DNA of 42,274 nucleotides from positions 1 to 42,274 of the forward strand of contig SKGQ01000031.1 in NCBI GenBank assembly GCA_007117515.1, in the 5' to 3' direction. The translations under genes and the position numbers were made by a program. Below the pieces are notes generated by a model. That model ran no database searches, was not told where the DNA came from, and was given only the letters and a program-made list of their open reading frames with translations. This DNA comes from Ectothiorhodospiraceae bacterium (GTDB taxonomy: Bacteria > Pseudomonadota > Gammaproteobacteria > Nitrococcales > Aquisalimonadaceae). Shown here piece after piece: positions 1 through 8,085 of this stretch. Within the stretch, counting starts at the first letter, position 1, and each line of letters opens with the position of its first letter.

Positions 1-207
1 GGCGCACCGCGCCTTGCAGGCCAGCGAATCCGACGGTCACGCGGCGGCGTGCGACGGTGCATGCTTGCCTCCGGTTGGGCCGCATTTTCCCCGACTGCTG
101 CGTTGCGCTGCTTGACCGCAGAATGACTGCGGCGCTGCGCAGCGCGCCTTGCCTCGGGAAAAATGCGGACACCAACGCAGATGCGGAAGCCGGTCAGCGT
201 TGCCTCC
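1..207. mobile_element. Partial copy of the palindromic-module repeat element, cut by the window edge
   Basis: This stretch is the reverse complement of about 13295-13470 in the large copy further on, with few differences. It contains part of the outer arm of the GC-rich module, which includes GCATGC, and then the complete module bounded by GCCGCATTTT and GGAAAAATGCGG. The expected terminal repeat is degenerate here: at about 190-207 the usual AATAAATCAGTGTTTCCC is only weakly recognisable. The copy continues to the left of the window. Open reading frames in it are by-products of its GC-rich palindromes, not genes. Confidence 0.8.
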
Positions 208-210
208 CCG

Positions 211-239
211 GGGGTGTCCCGCAAGGGCATCCCCTTTTT
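211..239 (+). terminator. Rho-independent terminator reading rightward
   Basis: GGGGTGTCCC and GGGCATCCCC pair around a GCAA tetraloop with one bulged T on each side, followed by five T residues. It would stop rightward transcription entering from outside the window, just past the edge element. It is not placed to serve the leftward metallothionein gene, because there is no T run on that side. Confidence 0.6.
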
Positions 240-301
240 CATTGAAATAACGCCGGGGTTCGAACCCCCGGACAGACAAGTCGGTTCGATTGCCGCATTC
301 G

Positions 302-475
302 TTATTTCCCGGCGCAATCGCAACCGGAATGACCGCAACCGGCACCATCATCATGTCCCCGGGCGCAGCGTTCGCCGCAGTAAAGATGCCCGTTTCGTTC
401 GATTGCCTTGTCTTTCTGCATGGTACAAACGCAGTCATTGCAGGCACATGCAACACGTTCGGTCGAGGTATTCAT
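302..475 (-). CDS. bmtA: Small bacterial metallothionein (SmtA/BmtA family)
   Basis: A 57-residue cysteine-rich protein with nine cysteines, at about C10, C12, C15, C17, C33, C37, C47, C52 and C54, plus histidines at 41 and 49. The spacing CACxxCxC, then YCxxxCAxGH, then GCGHSGCDC is characteristic of the bacterial SmtA/BmtA metallothioneins, which bind zinc and cadmium as a cytoplasmic cluster. The start at 475 is chosen because AAAGGAGGT lies six bases upstream; the longer reading frame to 601 adds unrelated residues. It is transcribed away from the aldehyde oxidoreductase operon. The stop codon lies inside one arm of a 9-bp inverted repeat (244-308). The gene was probably acquired or kept for metal storage; no metal regulator gene is beside it. 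Confidence 0.9.
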   Translation of the reverse strand: MNTSTERVACACNDCVCTMQKDKAIERNGHLYCGERCARGHDDGAGCGHSGCDCAGK

Positions 476-515
476 GACTCCACCTCCTTTCGTCGTCGGC
501 GATTGGATCTCGGTC

Positions 516-545
516 GGCCCTTGTTTGCCAGGGCATGCAAGGGCC
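516..545. promoter_or_regulatory. Perfect 8-bp inverted repeat upstream of the metallothionein gene
   Basis: GGCCCTTG at 516-523 and CAAGGGCC at 538-545 are exact inverted copies separated by 14 bases. They begin 40 bp upstream of the metallothionein start, in the region between that gene and the divergent aldehyde oxidoreductase operon. The position suits an operator for a metal-responsive regulator, but the sequence is not a match I can assign to SmtB, CueR or ZntR. An mRNA leader hairpin is the alternative. Confidence 0.35.
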
Positions 546-740
546 TTATCTCCTGCAGGGGGTATGGTAGCGTTTTCGCCCTTTGGCCGCAGATTGGCCA
601 TGCGGACGGCTTCCCCGGTCTACCGCTTGCGAGTACTATGTTAATGGTAGCGGCCCAGAAGAAGACGCCAGGCGCCATAGACCGAAAGGACCATTCAGAG
701 TCCAGGCAGGCGCAACGACTCAAATGAGGGAGGAAGTTCC

Positions 741-1277
741 ATGCTCAAGGCGCTCAAGCTTGAGCCGGAGAAGTGTACCGGTTGTCTCCAGTGTGAGATG
801 GCCTGTTCCTTCGAGAATACCGGCGCATTCAACCCCGCCAAGTCCCGCATCAAGGTGTTCACATTCCACGACGAAGGGCGTTTCGCGCCTTATACGTGTA
901 CTCAGTGTGACGAAGCCTGGTGCATGCACGCCTGCCCGGTGGAAGCGATCGTTCTGAATATGGCCACCGGTTCCAAGGACGTGCTGTCCGACGTCTGCGT
1001 TGGCTGCAAGGTCTGCACGATTGCCTGTCCGTTCGGTACGGTCAATTACGAGGCTGACAGCGGCAAGGTCGTTAAGTGTGACCTCTGTGGAGGCGATCCA
1101 TGGTGTTCCAAGGCCTGCCCCACCGGTGCCATCACCTACGTCGCTGCCGACGATACGGGCATGGAACGGATGCGTGCCTGGGCGCAGCAGTCGCCTCAGG
1201 GCGCCGGCGCTCATGCGAACCCGCCGAAAGCGAAGGAAGTGCAGGTATTCAACGTTCCCCAGCAGGGAGGGCTCTGA
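741..1277 (+). CDS. aorA: Aldehyde oxidoreductase electron-transfer subunit, four [4Fe-4S] clusters
   Basis: A 178-residue polyferredoxin subunit. Sixteen cysteines form four groups: C12/15/18/22, C53/56/61/65, C86/89/92/96 and C113/116/122/126. This is the pattern of HycB/DmsB-like four-cluster proteins. In the Aromatoleum-type aldehyde oxidoreductase (AorABC) this subunit passes electrons between the tungsten subunit and the FAD subunit. The next two genes match those partners in the same order, which supports the assignment. The start is set by AGGGAGGAA a few bases upstream. The C-terminal 45 residues, rich in Ala, Pro and Gln, carry no cysteines and are probably a flexible tail. It is cytoplasmic, as there is no signal peptide. 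Confidence 0.88.
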   Translation: MLKALKLEPEKCTGCLQCEMACSFENTGAFNPAKSRIKVFTFHDEGRFAPYTCTQCDEAWCMHACPVEAIVLNMATGSKDVLSDVCVGCKVCTIACPFGTVNYEADSGKVVKCDLCGGDPWCSKACPTGAITYVAADDTGMERMRAWAQQSPQGAGAHANPPKAKEVQVFNVPQQGGL

Positions 1278-1279
1278 TC

Positions 1280-3130
1280 ATGTCCTGGACTGGAAAAGTA
1301 CTTCGCGTGAATCTGACCGAGGGTACCTGCAAGGCAGAGCCCCTCAACATGGAATGGGCCCAGCAGTATCTGGGTCAGCGTGGCCTCGCCACCAAGTATC
1401 TGGTGGAAGAAACCGATCCGAAGGTGGATCCCCTGTCGCCGGACAACAAGATGATCATGACCACCGGGCCGCTCACCGGCACGATGGCCTCAACCGGTGG
1501 TCGTTACTCGGTGGTCACGAAAAGTCCGCTGACCAACTGCATTGCTTGCTCGAATTCCGGCGGCTTCATCGGCGCCGAGATCAAGGCGGCCGGTTGGGAC
1601 ATGATCATCTACGAGGGCAAGTCGCCGACGCCGGTGTACCTGTACCTTGAGAACGAGAAAGCCGAACTGCGCTCGGCGGATCATCTGTGGGGCAAGTCGG
1701 TCTGGGACACCCATGAAATCCTGCACAAGGATAATCAGGATCCCGAACTGAAGATTGCCTGCGTCGGGCGTTCCGCCGAGAAGGGCAATCTGTACTCGGC
1801 CATCGTCAACGACATGCACCGTGCCGCCGGCCGTTCCGGCGTCGGCACCGTGATGGCGTCGAAAAACCTGAAGGCGCTTGCCTGCCGCGGTACTCGCGGT
1901 GTCGGCAACTTCAAGGATCCGATGCGTTTCATGCAGGCCACGGAGCAGGGCAAGAAGGTGCTGGCCGATAACGCCGTTACCGGACAGGGCCTGCCCACCT
2001 ATGGCACCCAGGTGTTGATGAACGTGATCAACGAGATGGGCGCCATGCCGACGCGCAACATGCGTGAGGTGCAGTTCGAGGGTGCGCACAAGATCTCGGG
2101 CGAAGCCATGCACGAACCGCGGGACAGCGACGGCCAGCCGAACCTGAGCACCAACGGTGCCTGTTTTGGCTGCACCATTGCCTGCGGTCGTATCTCCACC
2201 ATCGATCCCCAGCATTTCACGGTCAAGGATCGGCCTGAATATCAGAAAGCGTCGGGTGGCCTGGAATACGAAGCAGCCTGGGCCCTGGGGTCGAATACCG
2301 GCGTGGACGACATCGATGCACTGACCTATGCGCAGTTTCTCTGCAATGAGGACGGCATGGATCCGATCACCCTCGGTGCTACCATTTCGGCAGCCATGGA
2401 GCTGTACGAGACCGGCAAGCTCACCAAGGAGGACACGGGTGGTCTGGAGCTGCGCTTCGGCTCTGCTGAAGCACTGGTCAAGCTGACCGAGCTGACGGCT
2501 ATCGGTGAGGGCTTCGGTCTCGAAATGGGGCTGGGTTCGAAGCGTCTGTGCGAGAAGTATGGCGATCCGGATCTGTCCATGAACGTCAAGGGGCAGGAGT
2601 TCCCCGCCTACGACCCGCGGGCCATTCAGGGCATGGCGCTGGCCTACGCCACCTCCAACCGCGGTGCCTGCCATTTGCGTGGGTACACGGTGTCCTCCGA
2701 GGTTCTGGGGATTCCGGAAAAGACCGATCCGCTGACCACCGATGGCAAGGCCGAATTGGTGAAAGCCTTCCAGGATGCCACCGCTGCCGTTGATTCAGCC
2801 GGTCTTTGCGTGTTCACCACTTTCGCCTGGGGCATGGACGATATTGCGCCGCAGATCGATGCCGCCTGCGAGGGTGACTGGACCACCGAAAAGCTGCTGG
2901 AAGTCGGGGAGCGCATCTGGAACATGGAGCGCGATTACAACCTCAGGGCCGGAATGACCGCCGCCGACGACACGCTGCCCAAGCGCCTGCGCAAGGATGC
3001 AGCGAAGGTCGGTCCGGCAGAAGGTCGGGTTGCCGATCTGGATGTCATGCTGCCGAAGTACTATGAACTTCGTGGCTGGACGCCGGCCGGTGAGCTCACG
3101 CCTGAAACCCGTTCGCGGCTGGGGCTCTGA
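1280..3130 (+). CDS. aorB: Tungsten/molybdopterin aldehyde:ferredoxin oxidoreductase large subunit
   Basis: A 616-residue AOR-family protein, the usual length for the family. These enzymes interconvert aldehydes and carboxylic acids at a bis-pterin tungsten centre. The N-terminal AOR domain has the TGGRYSVVTKSPLTN region (72-86). The [4Fe-4S] ligands are C295-x2-C298-x3-C302 and C510, matching the CxxCxxxC...C pattern of Pyrococcus AOR. E331 and H465 lie where the active-site Glu and His are expected. The start at 1280 is preferred over an upstream in-frame ATG at 1100 because the standard N-terminus MSWTGKVLRVNL begins there, two bases after aorA, with AGGGAGG upstream. Substrate cannot be read from sequence; Aromatoleum AOR takes many aldehydes and can also reduce acids. 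Confidence 0.92.
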   Translation: MSWTGKVLRVNLTEGTCKAEPLNMEWAQQYLGQRGLATKYLVEETDPKVDPLSPDNKMIMTTGPLTGTMASTGGRYSVVTKSPLTNCIACSNSGGFIGAEIKAAGWDMIIYEGKSPTPVYLYLENEKAELRSADHLWGKSVWDTHEILHKDNQDPELKIACVGRSAEKGNLYSAIVNDMHRAAGRSGVGTVMASKNLKALACRGTRGVGNFKDPMRFMQATEQGKKVLADNAVTGQGLPTYGTQVLMNVINEMGAMPTRNMREVQFEGAHKISGEAMHEPRDSDGQPNLSTNGACFGCTIACGRISTIDPQHFTVKDRPEYQKASGGLEYEAAWALGSNTGVDDIDALTYAQFLCNEDGMDPITLGATISAAMELYETGKLTKEDTGGLELRFGSAEALVKLTELTAIGEGFGLEMGLGSKRLCEKYGDPDLSMNVKGQEFPAYDPRAIQGMALAYATSNRGACHLRGYTVSSEVLGIPEKTDPLTTDGKAELVKAFQDATAAVDSAGLCVFTTFAWGMDDIAPQIDAACEGDWTTEKLLEVGERIWNMERDYNLRAGMTAADDTLPKRLRKDAAKVGPAEGRVADLDVMLPKYYELRGWTPAGELTPETRSRLGL

Positions 3131-3165
3131 TGCCCCGCGGCCGCGGCTAGCGGAGAGGTTGAATC

Positions 3166-4443
3166 ATGCGACATGTGATCATTGGCGCAGGTCCGGCGGG
3201 CGTCGTTGCCGCCGAAACCCTGCGCAAGCTCGATCCCGAAAGTAGCGTTACCATGCTCAGTCATGAGCCGGAGCCACCTTATTCGCGGATGGCCATCCCG
3301 TATTTCCTGGTGGAGCAGGTGGGAGAGAAAGGCACCTGGCTGCGCAAGGGTGACGGTTACTTTCAAAACAACGGCATCACGGTCCGGACCGGGGTTACCG
3401 TCGAAGGGCTGGATAGCGACGGCAAGCAGGTCAAGCTGGCCGGTGGTGACACCGTGCCCTATGACAAGCTGCTGATCGCCACCGGCTCTCATCCCGTCGT
3501 GCCGCCCTTGCCGGGGGTCGATCGGGAAGGGGTGCACACCTGCTGGACGCTGGAAGACTCCCGTCACATCATCGAGCGGGCCAAGGATGGGGCGCGCGTG
3601 GTGCTGATTGGTGCCGGTTTCATCGGCTGCATCATCCTGGAATCTCTGGTCATGCGGAAAACGCGGCTCACGGTCATCGAGCAGCAGAACCGCATGGTGC
3701 CGCGAATGATGGATGATCGTGCCGGTGGGCTGATCAAGAAATGGTGTCAGGACAAGGGCGTTACCGTTCATACCTCGACCACCGTCGAGAGTGTTGATGA
3801 GGGCAGCGATGGCCATCCGCTGGCCGTGCGCATGGATAACGGCGAGTCCGTCCAGGCGGATCTGGTCATCGTCTGTGTCGGCGTGAAGGCGAATACCGCG
3901 TTCCTGGAAGGATCCGGGGTCAAGACCGACGAGGGTATCCTGGTCGATCGGCATCTCCAGACCTCGGCGCCGGATGTCTACGCCGCGGGCGATGTGGCCC
4001 AGGGGCTGGACTTCAACACCGGCGAGTACACGGTCCAGGCCATCCAGCCGACGGCAGCGGATCATGGGCGGTTGGCGGCCAACAACATGGCCGGTTATCC
4101 GCTCAGGCACCAGGGCAGTGTCAACATGAACGTGCTCGATACCCTGGGGCTGATCTCGACGTCCTTCGGCCTGTGGATGGGTGTCGAAGGCGGTGATTCC
4201 GCCGAGCTCTACGATGGGGACCGCTTCCGTTACATCAATCTGCAGTTCCAAGATGATGTGCTGGTCGGCGGCAGCAGCCTGGGCATGACCGATCACGTCG
4301 GCGTCATGCGCGGGTTGATCCAGAGCAAGGTCCGACTGGGCAAATGGAAGGAAAGGCTCAAGAGTGATCCGACCCGGATCATGGAGGCCTACATTGCCTG
4401 CACCCAGGCGCTGGGTCATAACGCCCGCGTCCTCTCGGCGTAA
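3166..4443 (+). CDS. aorC: FAD-dependent NAD(P)H oxidoreductase subunit of the AOR complex
   Basis: A 425-residue pyridine nucleotide-disulfide oxidoreductase fold. The first dinucleotide motif GAGPAG is at 7-12 (FAD), the second GAGFIG at 149-154 (NAD(P)H), and the second FAD contact is VYAAGDVAQG near 270. There is no CxxC redox disulfide, so it resembles NADH oxidase/rubredoxin reductase relatives. Placed 35 bp after the AOR large subunit, it fits the AorC role of coupling aldehyde oxidation to NAD+ reduction. A terminator follows the gene. A standalone reductase is possible, but the gene order argues for a complex subunit. Confidence 0.85.
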   Translation: MRHVIIGAGPAGVVAAETLRKLDPESSVTMLSHEPEPPYSRMAIPYFLVEQVGEKGTWLRKGDGYFQNNGITVRTGVTVEGLDSDGKQVKLAGGDTVPYDKLLIATGSHPVVPPLPGVDREGVHTCWTLEDSRHIIERAKDGARVVLIGAGFIGCIILESLVMRKTRLTVIEQQNRMVPRMMDDRAGGLIKKWCQDKGVTVHTSTTVESVDEGSDGHPLAVRMDNGESVQADLVIVCVGVKANTAFLEGSGVKTDEGILVDRHLQTSAPDVYAAGDVAQGLDFNTGEYTVQAIQPTAADHGRLAANNMAGYPLRHQGSVNMNVLDTLGLISTSFGLWMGVEGGDSAELYDGDRFRYINLQFQDDVLVGGSSLGMTDHVGVMRGLIQSKVRLGKWKERLKSDPTRIMEAYIACTQALGHNARVLSA

Positions 4444-4454
4444 GCGGCGCATGA

Positions 4455-4491
4455 ACCGGGTGACGGCCGTTGCGGCTGTCACCCGGTTTTT
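4455..4491 (+). terminator. Rho-independent terminator after aorC
   Basis: CCGGGTGACGGCC pairs with GGCTGTCACCCGG (one G-T wobble) around a short loop and is followed by five T residues. It closes the structural aorABC unit 12 bases after its stop codon. The MoaD-like gene begins only 32 bases later, so it is either expressed by read-through or has its own promoter. Confidence 0.85.
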
Positions 4492-4523
4492 CCTTTGCTG
4501 TAGAAAGTTACGGACAGTACCGA

Positions 4524-4778
4524 ATGCAGATTCGAATCAAGCTCTACGCCAGCCTCAGCAAACTGCTGCCGGAAGGCGTGAAACCCCATGAAGGTTTCCT
4601 GCTGGAAATCGACGACGACATGACGCCGAACAGGCTCGTCGACACGCTCAACATACCGCGGCCGATGGCACATCTGATTCTCCGCAACGGTACCTACATC
4701 AAACCGGAGCACCGGGACAGCGCCCTGTTCGAGGAGGACGACGTGTTCGCGGTCTGGCCTCCGGTCGCGGGCGGTTGA
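4524..4778 (+). CDS. MoaD/ThiS-like sulfur-carrier protein of the AOR operon
   Basis: An 84-residue beta-grasp protein ending in PPVAGG. The C-terminal Gly-Gly is the site where MoaD and ThiS carry thiocarboxylate sulfur for dithiolene formation in molybdopterin. A dedicated copy beside an AOR suggests a role in making or selecting the tungsten-pterin cofactor. MoaD-like genes do accompany AOR operons, including that of Aromatoleum. The start at 4524 (MQIRIKLYASL) fits family alignments; the in-frame ATG at 4470 would begin inside the terminator. The stop codon nearly touches the next gene. General MoaD function cannot be excluded, as no other moa genes are in the window. Confidence 0.82.
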   Translation: MQIRIKLYASLSKLLPEGVKPHEGFLLEIDDDMTPNRLVDTLNIPRPMAHLILRNGTYIKPEHRDSALFEEDDVFAVWPPVAGG

Positions 4779-4783
4779 GGGCA

Positions 4784-5083
4784 ATGTCGGGTGAGCGGCA
4801 TTACGTGAAAAAGACCATGGGTTTGGATCACGCCGATTTCTGGCGCGTCGCCCCGGCCTTGATGGCGGATTACGACTGGCACAAGTTGGGACCGGATCGG
4901 CTGGTGGGCGACCTCGGCGACGGCCGCGTCGAAGTCCATCTGGCTCCCGAGACCCGACGTCGCATCGCCATGTTCGATCTGCCGAACACCGAATTGACGA
5001 TCGAGTTCATCAACCTGGATCAATCCCAGCGACAAGCATTCATGGAGAACTTTGACCGTCGCTTCCGCCGTGGCGGCGGTTAG
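4784..5083 (+). CDS. Unknown 99-residue protein at the end of the AOR operon
   Basis: I do not recognise a family. The protein is soluble, charged, without signal peptide, membrane segment or cysteine. The middle (about 45-80) looks like alternating strands (RVEVHLAPETRRRIAMFDLP, then TELTIEFINL), and the C-terminus is a basic helix ending RRFRRGGG. It starts six bases after the MoaD-like stop codon, so the two are almost certainly cotranscribed and perhaps coupled. An alternative TTG start at 4775 would overlap the upstream stop. Position suggests an accessory role in AOR assembly or cofactor delivery, which is inference from context only. Confidence 0.7.
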   Translation: MSGERHYVKKTMGLDHADFWRVAPALMADYDWHKLGPDRLVGDLGDGRVEVHLAPETRRRIAMFDLPNTELTIEFINLDQSQRQAFMENFDRRFRRGGG

Positions 5084-5098
5084 GCGATAGATCGGCGC

Positions 5099-5122
5099 GC
5101 CCCCGGCGGCAGGCCGGGGCGT
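5099..5122. other. GC-rich hairpin between convergent genes
   Basis: GCCCCCGGC and GCCGGGGC pair around a short loop between the convergent end of the AOR operon and the DUF3299 lipoprotein gene. Without a T run on either strand it is at best a weak or Rho-assisted terminator. Confidence 0.4.
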
Positions 5123-5163
5123 CGGAAGGTCTGCGGCGCGGCTTTCATCGACCGCGCCAGCAG

Positions 5164-6069
5164 CTATTCCAGCGTGGCGTTGTCCAGACGATAGAAAAGC
5201 CCCATGTCGCTGTCCTCCATCAAGGCCAGGCGGCCTTTCAGGATGACCGGGTCGAAGCTGAACTCCAATGGCTTTGAGGCGTTGATTTCGACAACACTCT
5301 CAGGCCCGCCCGGCAGGCAGAAGAAGCAGCTCGGCGGGCTGCGGGTGACGATGAAATGGCTGTGCCTGTCGTCGTTTTCCAGCGGCAGCATGAAGCCCTG
5401 GACTTTCACCTCGGTACCGTCAAGCGCGCGCAGGCTGTCATCAAAGTGCGGCTTGAGCAGACCGTAATCGCCTTCCTCGGTTTCCACGCTGCTGAGCCGA
5501 TCCCAGGCAATGACGCCGTCCACCTCGGGCAGCTCGACCGCGCGCTCCTCCAGATGCTCCATCGAATGCCCATAGGCGTCGTCGGTGATATAGAGCGTGA
5601 CCTGCCGGCTGACGCCATCGGCGGTAAAAGTCAGCACATCGTCGCCGGGAAGCACCGGCTTGATGCGCAACTCGGCATCACCATCGGCATCGGTGGCAAC
5701 CACGCTTTCGCTGAGTTCGTTGCCGATCAATGAGCTGATTTCGATGTTGGCGGCAGGCAGTGGCGTGCCATCGGCCGACTCCATGCGCAGGGTCAGATCG
5801 ACGAACTCGTCCGAGGCGGCGGTAATGCCCGCCACTTCGCCGTAGTCCCGCAGCCGGGTTATGTAGATGCGCAGGGCCGGCTTGCTGGCCTCGGCCGGGT
5901 CGATCGTTTCAAGCTGTCGTGGCTCGCCTGCCGGCTCCGAATCCGCTGTCTCCGTGCCGTGCCCGGTCTCGTCGCCACATGCAGCGAGGCCCAGTGCCAG
6001 CAGCAGGGCCGGCAGGGCAAGGCGCCACCTCGGCAAGCCGGATCCGTTAAGTGATTGCAATGGCTTCAT
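5164..6069 (-). CDS. DUF3299 lipoprotein of a zinc-linked ABC module
   Basis: A 301-residue predicted lipoprotein. The signal peptide ends in a lipobox LAAC at about residue 31, followed by an acidic linker. A middle immunoglobulin-like stretch (about 70-160) precedes the C-terminal DUF3299 domain, recognised from VKVQGFMLPL, a histidine pair, and PPSCFFCLPGGPESVVE, which contains a CxxC-like FFC pair. DUF3299 proteins commonly sit beside LolD-like ATPases and FtsX-like permeases, as here: the permease gene ends nine bases upstream. A Zur-type operator precedes the whole operon, so a periplasmic or outer-membrane zinc-handling part is likely. Exact function is unknown. Confidence 0.8.
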   Translation of the reverse strand: MKPLQSLNGSGLPRWRLALPALLLALGLAACGDETGHGTETADSEPAGEPRQLETIDPAEASKPALRIYITRLRDYGEVAGITAASDEFVDLTLRMESADGTPLPAANIEISSLIGNELSESVVATDADGDAELRIKPVLPGDDVLTFTADGVSRQVTLYITDDAYGHSMEHLEERAVELPEVDGVIAWDRLSSVETEEGDYGLLKPHFDDSLRALDGTEVKVQGFMLPLENDDRHSHFIVTRSPPSCFFCLPGGPESVVEINASKPLEFSFDPVILKGRLALMEDSDMGLFYRLDNATLE

Positions 6070-6078
6070 CCCGTCATG

Positions 6079-7383
6079 CTACCGCTTCGTGAGGGCACTC
6101 GCGACCGGCGTTCGATACGCCTGCCAGGCCGGGATCAGGGCGGCGACAAGGCCGATGCCGAGTACGCCGAGCAGCAGATACAGTTCCTCGATCAGCAGCA
6201 GACGGCCGTCCATTGCCATCTGGCGGGCCTGATTGAAGCCCTCGCCGAGCAAATCCATGGCCAGATGACCGAGGGCCAGGCCGAGCAGGGCGCCAAGCAG
6301 GCTGATCAGGAAGGCCTCGAGCAGAATCTGGCCGACCAGGACCCGCTTTGCTGCACCCAATGCCCGCATGATCATCATGTCCTGCCGTCGCTGGCGCAGG
6401 GCGTTGTACAGGCCGACGAACAGGCCGAGTCCCGCGGCGCCCAGCAGGATGCCGCCGAACAGGCGCAGCGCATCCAGACCCACCCCGAGCAGGCCGATCA
6501 GGCGATTGGTTTCCTGGGCTGGGGAGGCCGCTTGCAGTCCGGGGCGGCTGTTGACCATCCTGGGTAGCGTGACCGCCCCGAGTGGCGAGCGATAGCTGAC
6601 CAGCAGGGCGGTAATCTCAGGCGTTTCGTCGCCGTGCTCAGCCTCACCCTCGGGATCGTCTCTGTGGCCATGCTCATGGTCGTGATCATTGTCGTGTTCG
6701 TGGCCATGGCCATCGGCGTGGTCACGGCCATGGGCCTCGTCTGAATCATGTGTGTGGCCGTGCACATGCCAGACGCTTTCCACGCTTCCCAGAATCAGGC
6801 GATCGATGACCCGCCCACGTCGCTCGAGAATGCCGGCGACTTCGTAGACATGGTCGTCATGCACCTCGCCCCGGACCGGTCCGTCGCCGCTGGCTATGCC
6901 GTGAACGCCATGAAAGGTATCGCCAACCGCCAGGCCAGTGACCGATGCAACATCGGCACCGATGGTCACCTGATGGTGACCTTCCCACAGCTGGCCCTTA
7001 TGCAGCTCTGCCCCGTAGTGCGCGACCAGGTCATGCTGCGTGCCGATGATGCGAAAGCCGCGGTAACTGTCACCCATGGCCAGCGGAATGGTGCTGGCCA
7101 CCAGCGGGTGCTCGCGCAGCCATTCCAAGTCGTGATAGGGGATGTTGCCGGTCGGGGTGTCAATGTGGAAGACGCTGGAGAGAATGATCTGCAACGGACT
7201 GCCGTTGGCGCCCACCACCATGTCGATGCCGCGCGTCTCTGCGCGGCCCCGGTCATCGAGCTGATGGCCAAGCAACAGCAGGACGGTGATCGTGGCAACG
7301 CCCAGCGCGACGAGCAGCACATGGAGGGAGGCACCGAGGGCGTTGCGGCCCAGGTATGCAAAGGTCAGACGCCAGATGTTCAT
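6079..7383 (-). CDS. FtsX/MacB-type ABC permease with a histidine-rich periplasmic loop
   Basis: A 434-residue permease. It has one N-terminal membrane helix (about 20-40), a long periplasmic domain, and three C-terminal helices (about 290-320, 345-375, 390-415), the FtsX/LolE topology. Residues 207-250 form a remarkable stretch with about fifteen histidines alternating with Asp and Glu, typical of zinc- or nickel-binding loops. Its ATG overlaps the stop codon of the upstream ATPase gene (ATGA), so translation is coupled. With a Zur-type operator in front of the operon, zinc binding or transfer is the best guess. LolCE-like lipoprotein transport is the alternative, but the His loop is not part of that family. 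Confidence 0.82.
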   Translation of the reverse strand: MNIWRLTFAYLGRNALGASLHVLLVALGVATITVLLLLGHQLDDRGRAETRGIDMVVGANGSPLQIILSSVFHIDTPTGNIPYHDLEWLREHPLVASTIPLAMGDSYRGFRIIGTQHDLVAHYGAELHKGQLWEGHHQVTIGADVASVTGLAVGDTFHGVHGIASGDGPVRGEVHDDHVYEVAGILERRGRVIDRLILGSVESVWHVHGHTHDSDEAHGRDHADGHGHEHDNDHDHEHGHRDDPEGEAEHGDETPEITALLVSYRSPLGAVTLPRMVNSRPGLQAASPAQETNRLIGLLGVGLDALRLFGGILLGAAGLGLFVGLYNALRQRRQDMMIMRALGAAKRVLVGQILLEAFLISLLGALLGLALGHLAMDLLGEGFNQARQMAMDGRLLLIEELYLLLGVLGIGLVAALIPAWQAYRTPVASALTKR

Positions 7384-8030
7384 GCCGTCTCCAGGCCAAG
7401 TTCCAGTACTGTCGGGAACGCCTCACGCAAACGTCGGTCATGGCTGGCAACGACCAGGCTGGCGCCGCATGCCCGTGCCTGGTCCAACAGCAGCGCCGCT
7501 GTCTGTTCGGCGCTGGCGTCATCGAGTGCGGCGGTGGGCTCATCGGCGAGAATAAGCTTCGGTCGCGTCACCAGCGCGCGTGCGATCGCTACCCGCTGGG
7601 CCTGACCCTGGGACAGCGTTTCCGGCATGCGATTGATCATCGATGCCATGCCGACGGCCGCCAGGAGACCGTGGATGCGCTTCCGGTCAACGGACTGGCC
7701 GGCCGTGTATTGCGCCAGCGCCAGGTTGTTGCCGACATTGAGGGCCGACACCAGGTGCAGCGTCTGGAACACCAGCCCGACAAGGCGGGCACGTAGCTGG
7801 TCGCGTCGGCCTTCGGCAAGGCCAGAAATTATCCGACCGTCAAGGGTTACCGTGCCACTGTCCGGAGTCAGCAGTCCGCCGGCAAGTGCCAACAGGGTGC
7901 TCTTGCCGCAGCCGGAAGGCCCCAGGACCAGGCAATGGGCCTCGTGGGCGAGCTGCCAGTCCGGCAACAGGATAGGAGCCTGGTGGGGGTAGTGTTTGCT
8001 GACGCCTTCAAAGCAAAGAAGTGAAGACAT
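7380..8030 (-). CDS. LolD-like ABC transporter ATPase
   Basis: A 216-residue ATPase with Walker A GPSGCGKS (37-44), signature LSQGQ (139-143), Walker B LILADEP (159-165) and a D-loop ALDD. It is the size of LolD/MacB-N ATPases. The start at 8030 is preferred because AGGA lies eight bases upstream; the in-frame ATG at 8072 has no ribosome site and is close to the predicted operator. It is the first gene of the three-gene minus-strand operon and energises the neighbouring permease. As MacB-type systems do, it probably drives movement of a periplasmic factor rather than transport across the inner membrane. Confidence 0.88.
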   Translation of the reverse strand: MSSLLCFEGVSKHYPHQAPILLPDWQLAHEAHCLVLGPSGCGKSTLLALAGGLLTPDSGTVTLDGRIISGLAEGRRDQLRARLVGLVFQTLHLVSALNVGNNLALAQYTAGQSVDRKRIHGLLAAVGMASMINRMPETLSQGQAQRVAIARALVTRPKLILADEPTAALDDASAEQTAALLLDQARACGASLVVASHDRRLREAFPTVLELGLETA

Positions 8031-8085
8031 GCCGTCGTCCTGATAAAGGGTAATGGCGGATTGCCCGGGCATCCGTCGCGCCAGT

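Noticed and set aside
253-271. T-arm-like hairpin as a tRNA gene
   Set aside because: The closing helix is nine bp, there is no D-arm or anticodon arm, and part lies in the metallothionein coding sequence.
1490-2674. Long minus-strand frame opposite aorB, and similar ones at 3061-4482 and 23555-24760
   Set aside because: They lie antisense to strongly identified genes and reflect high GC at the third codon position; their translations match no family.
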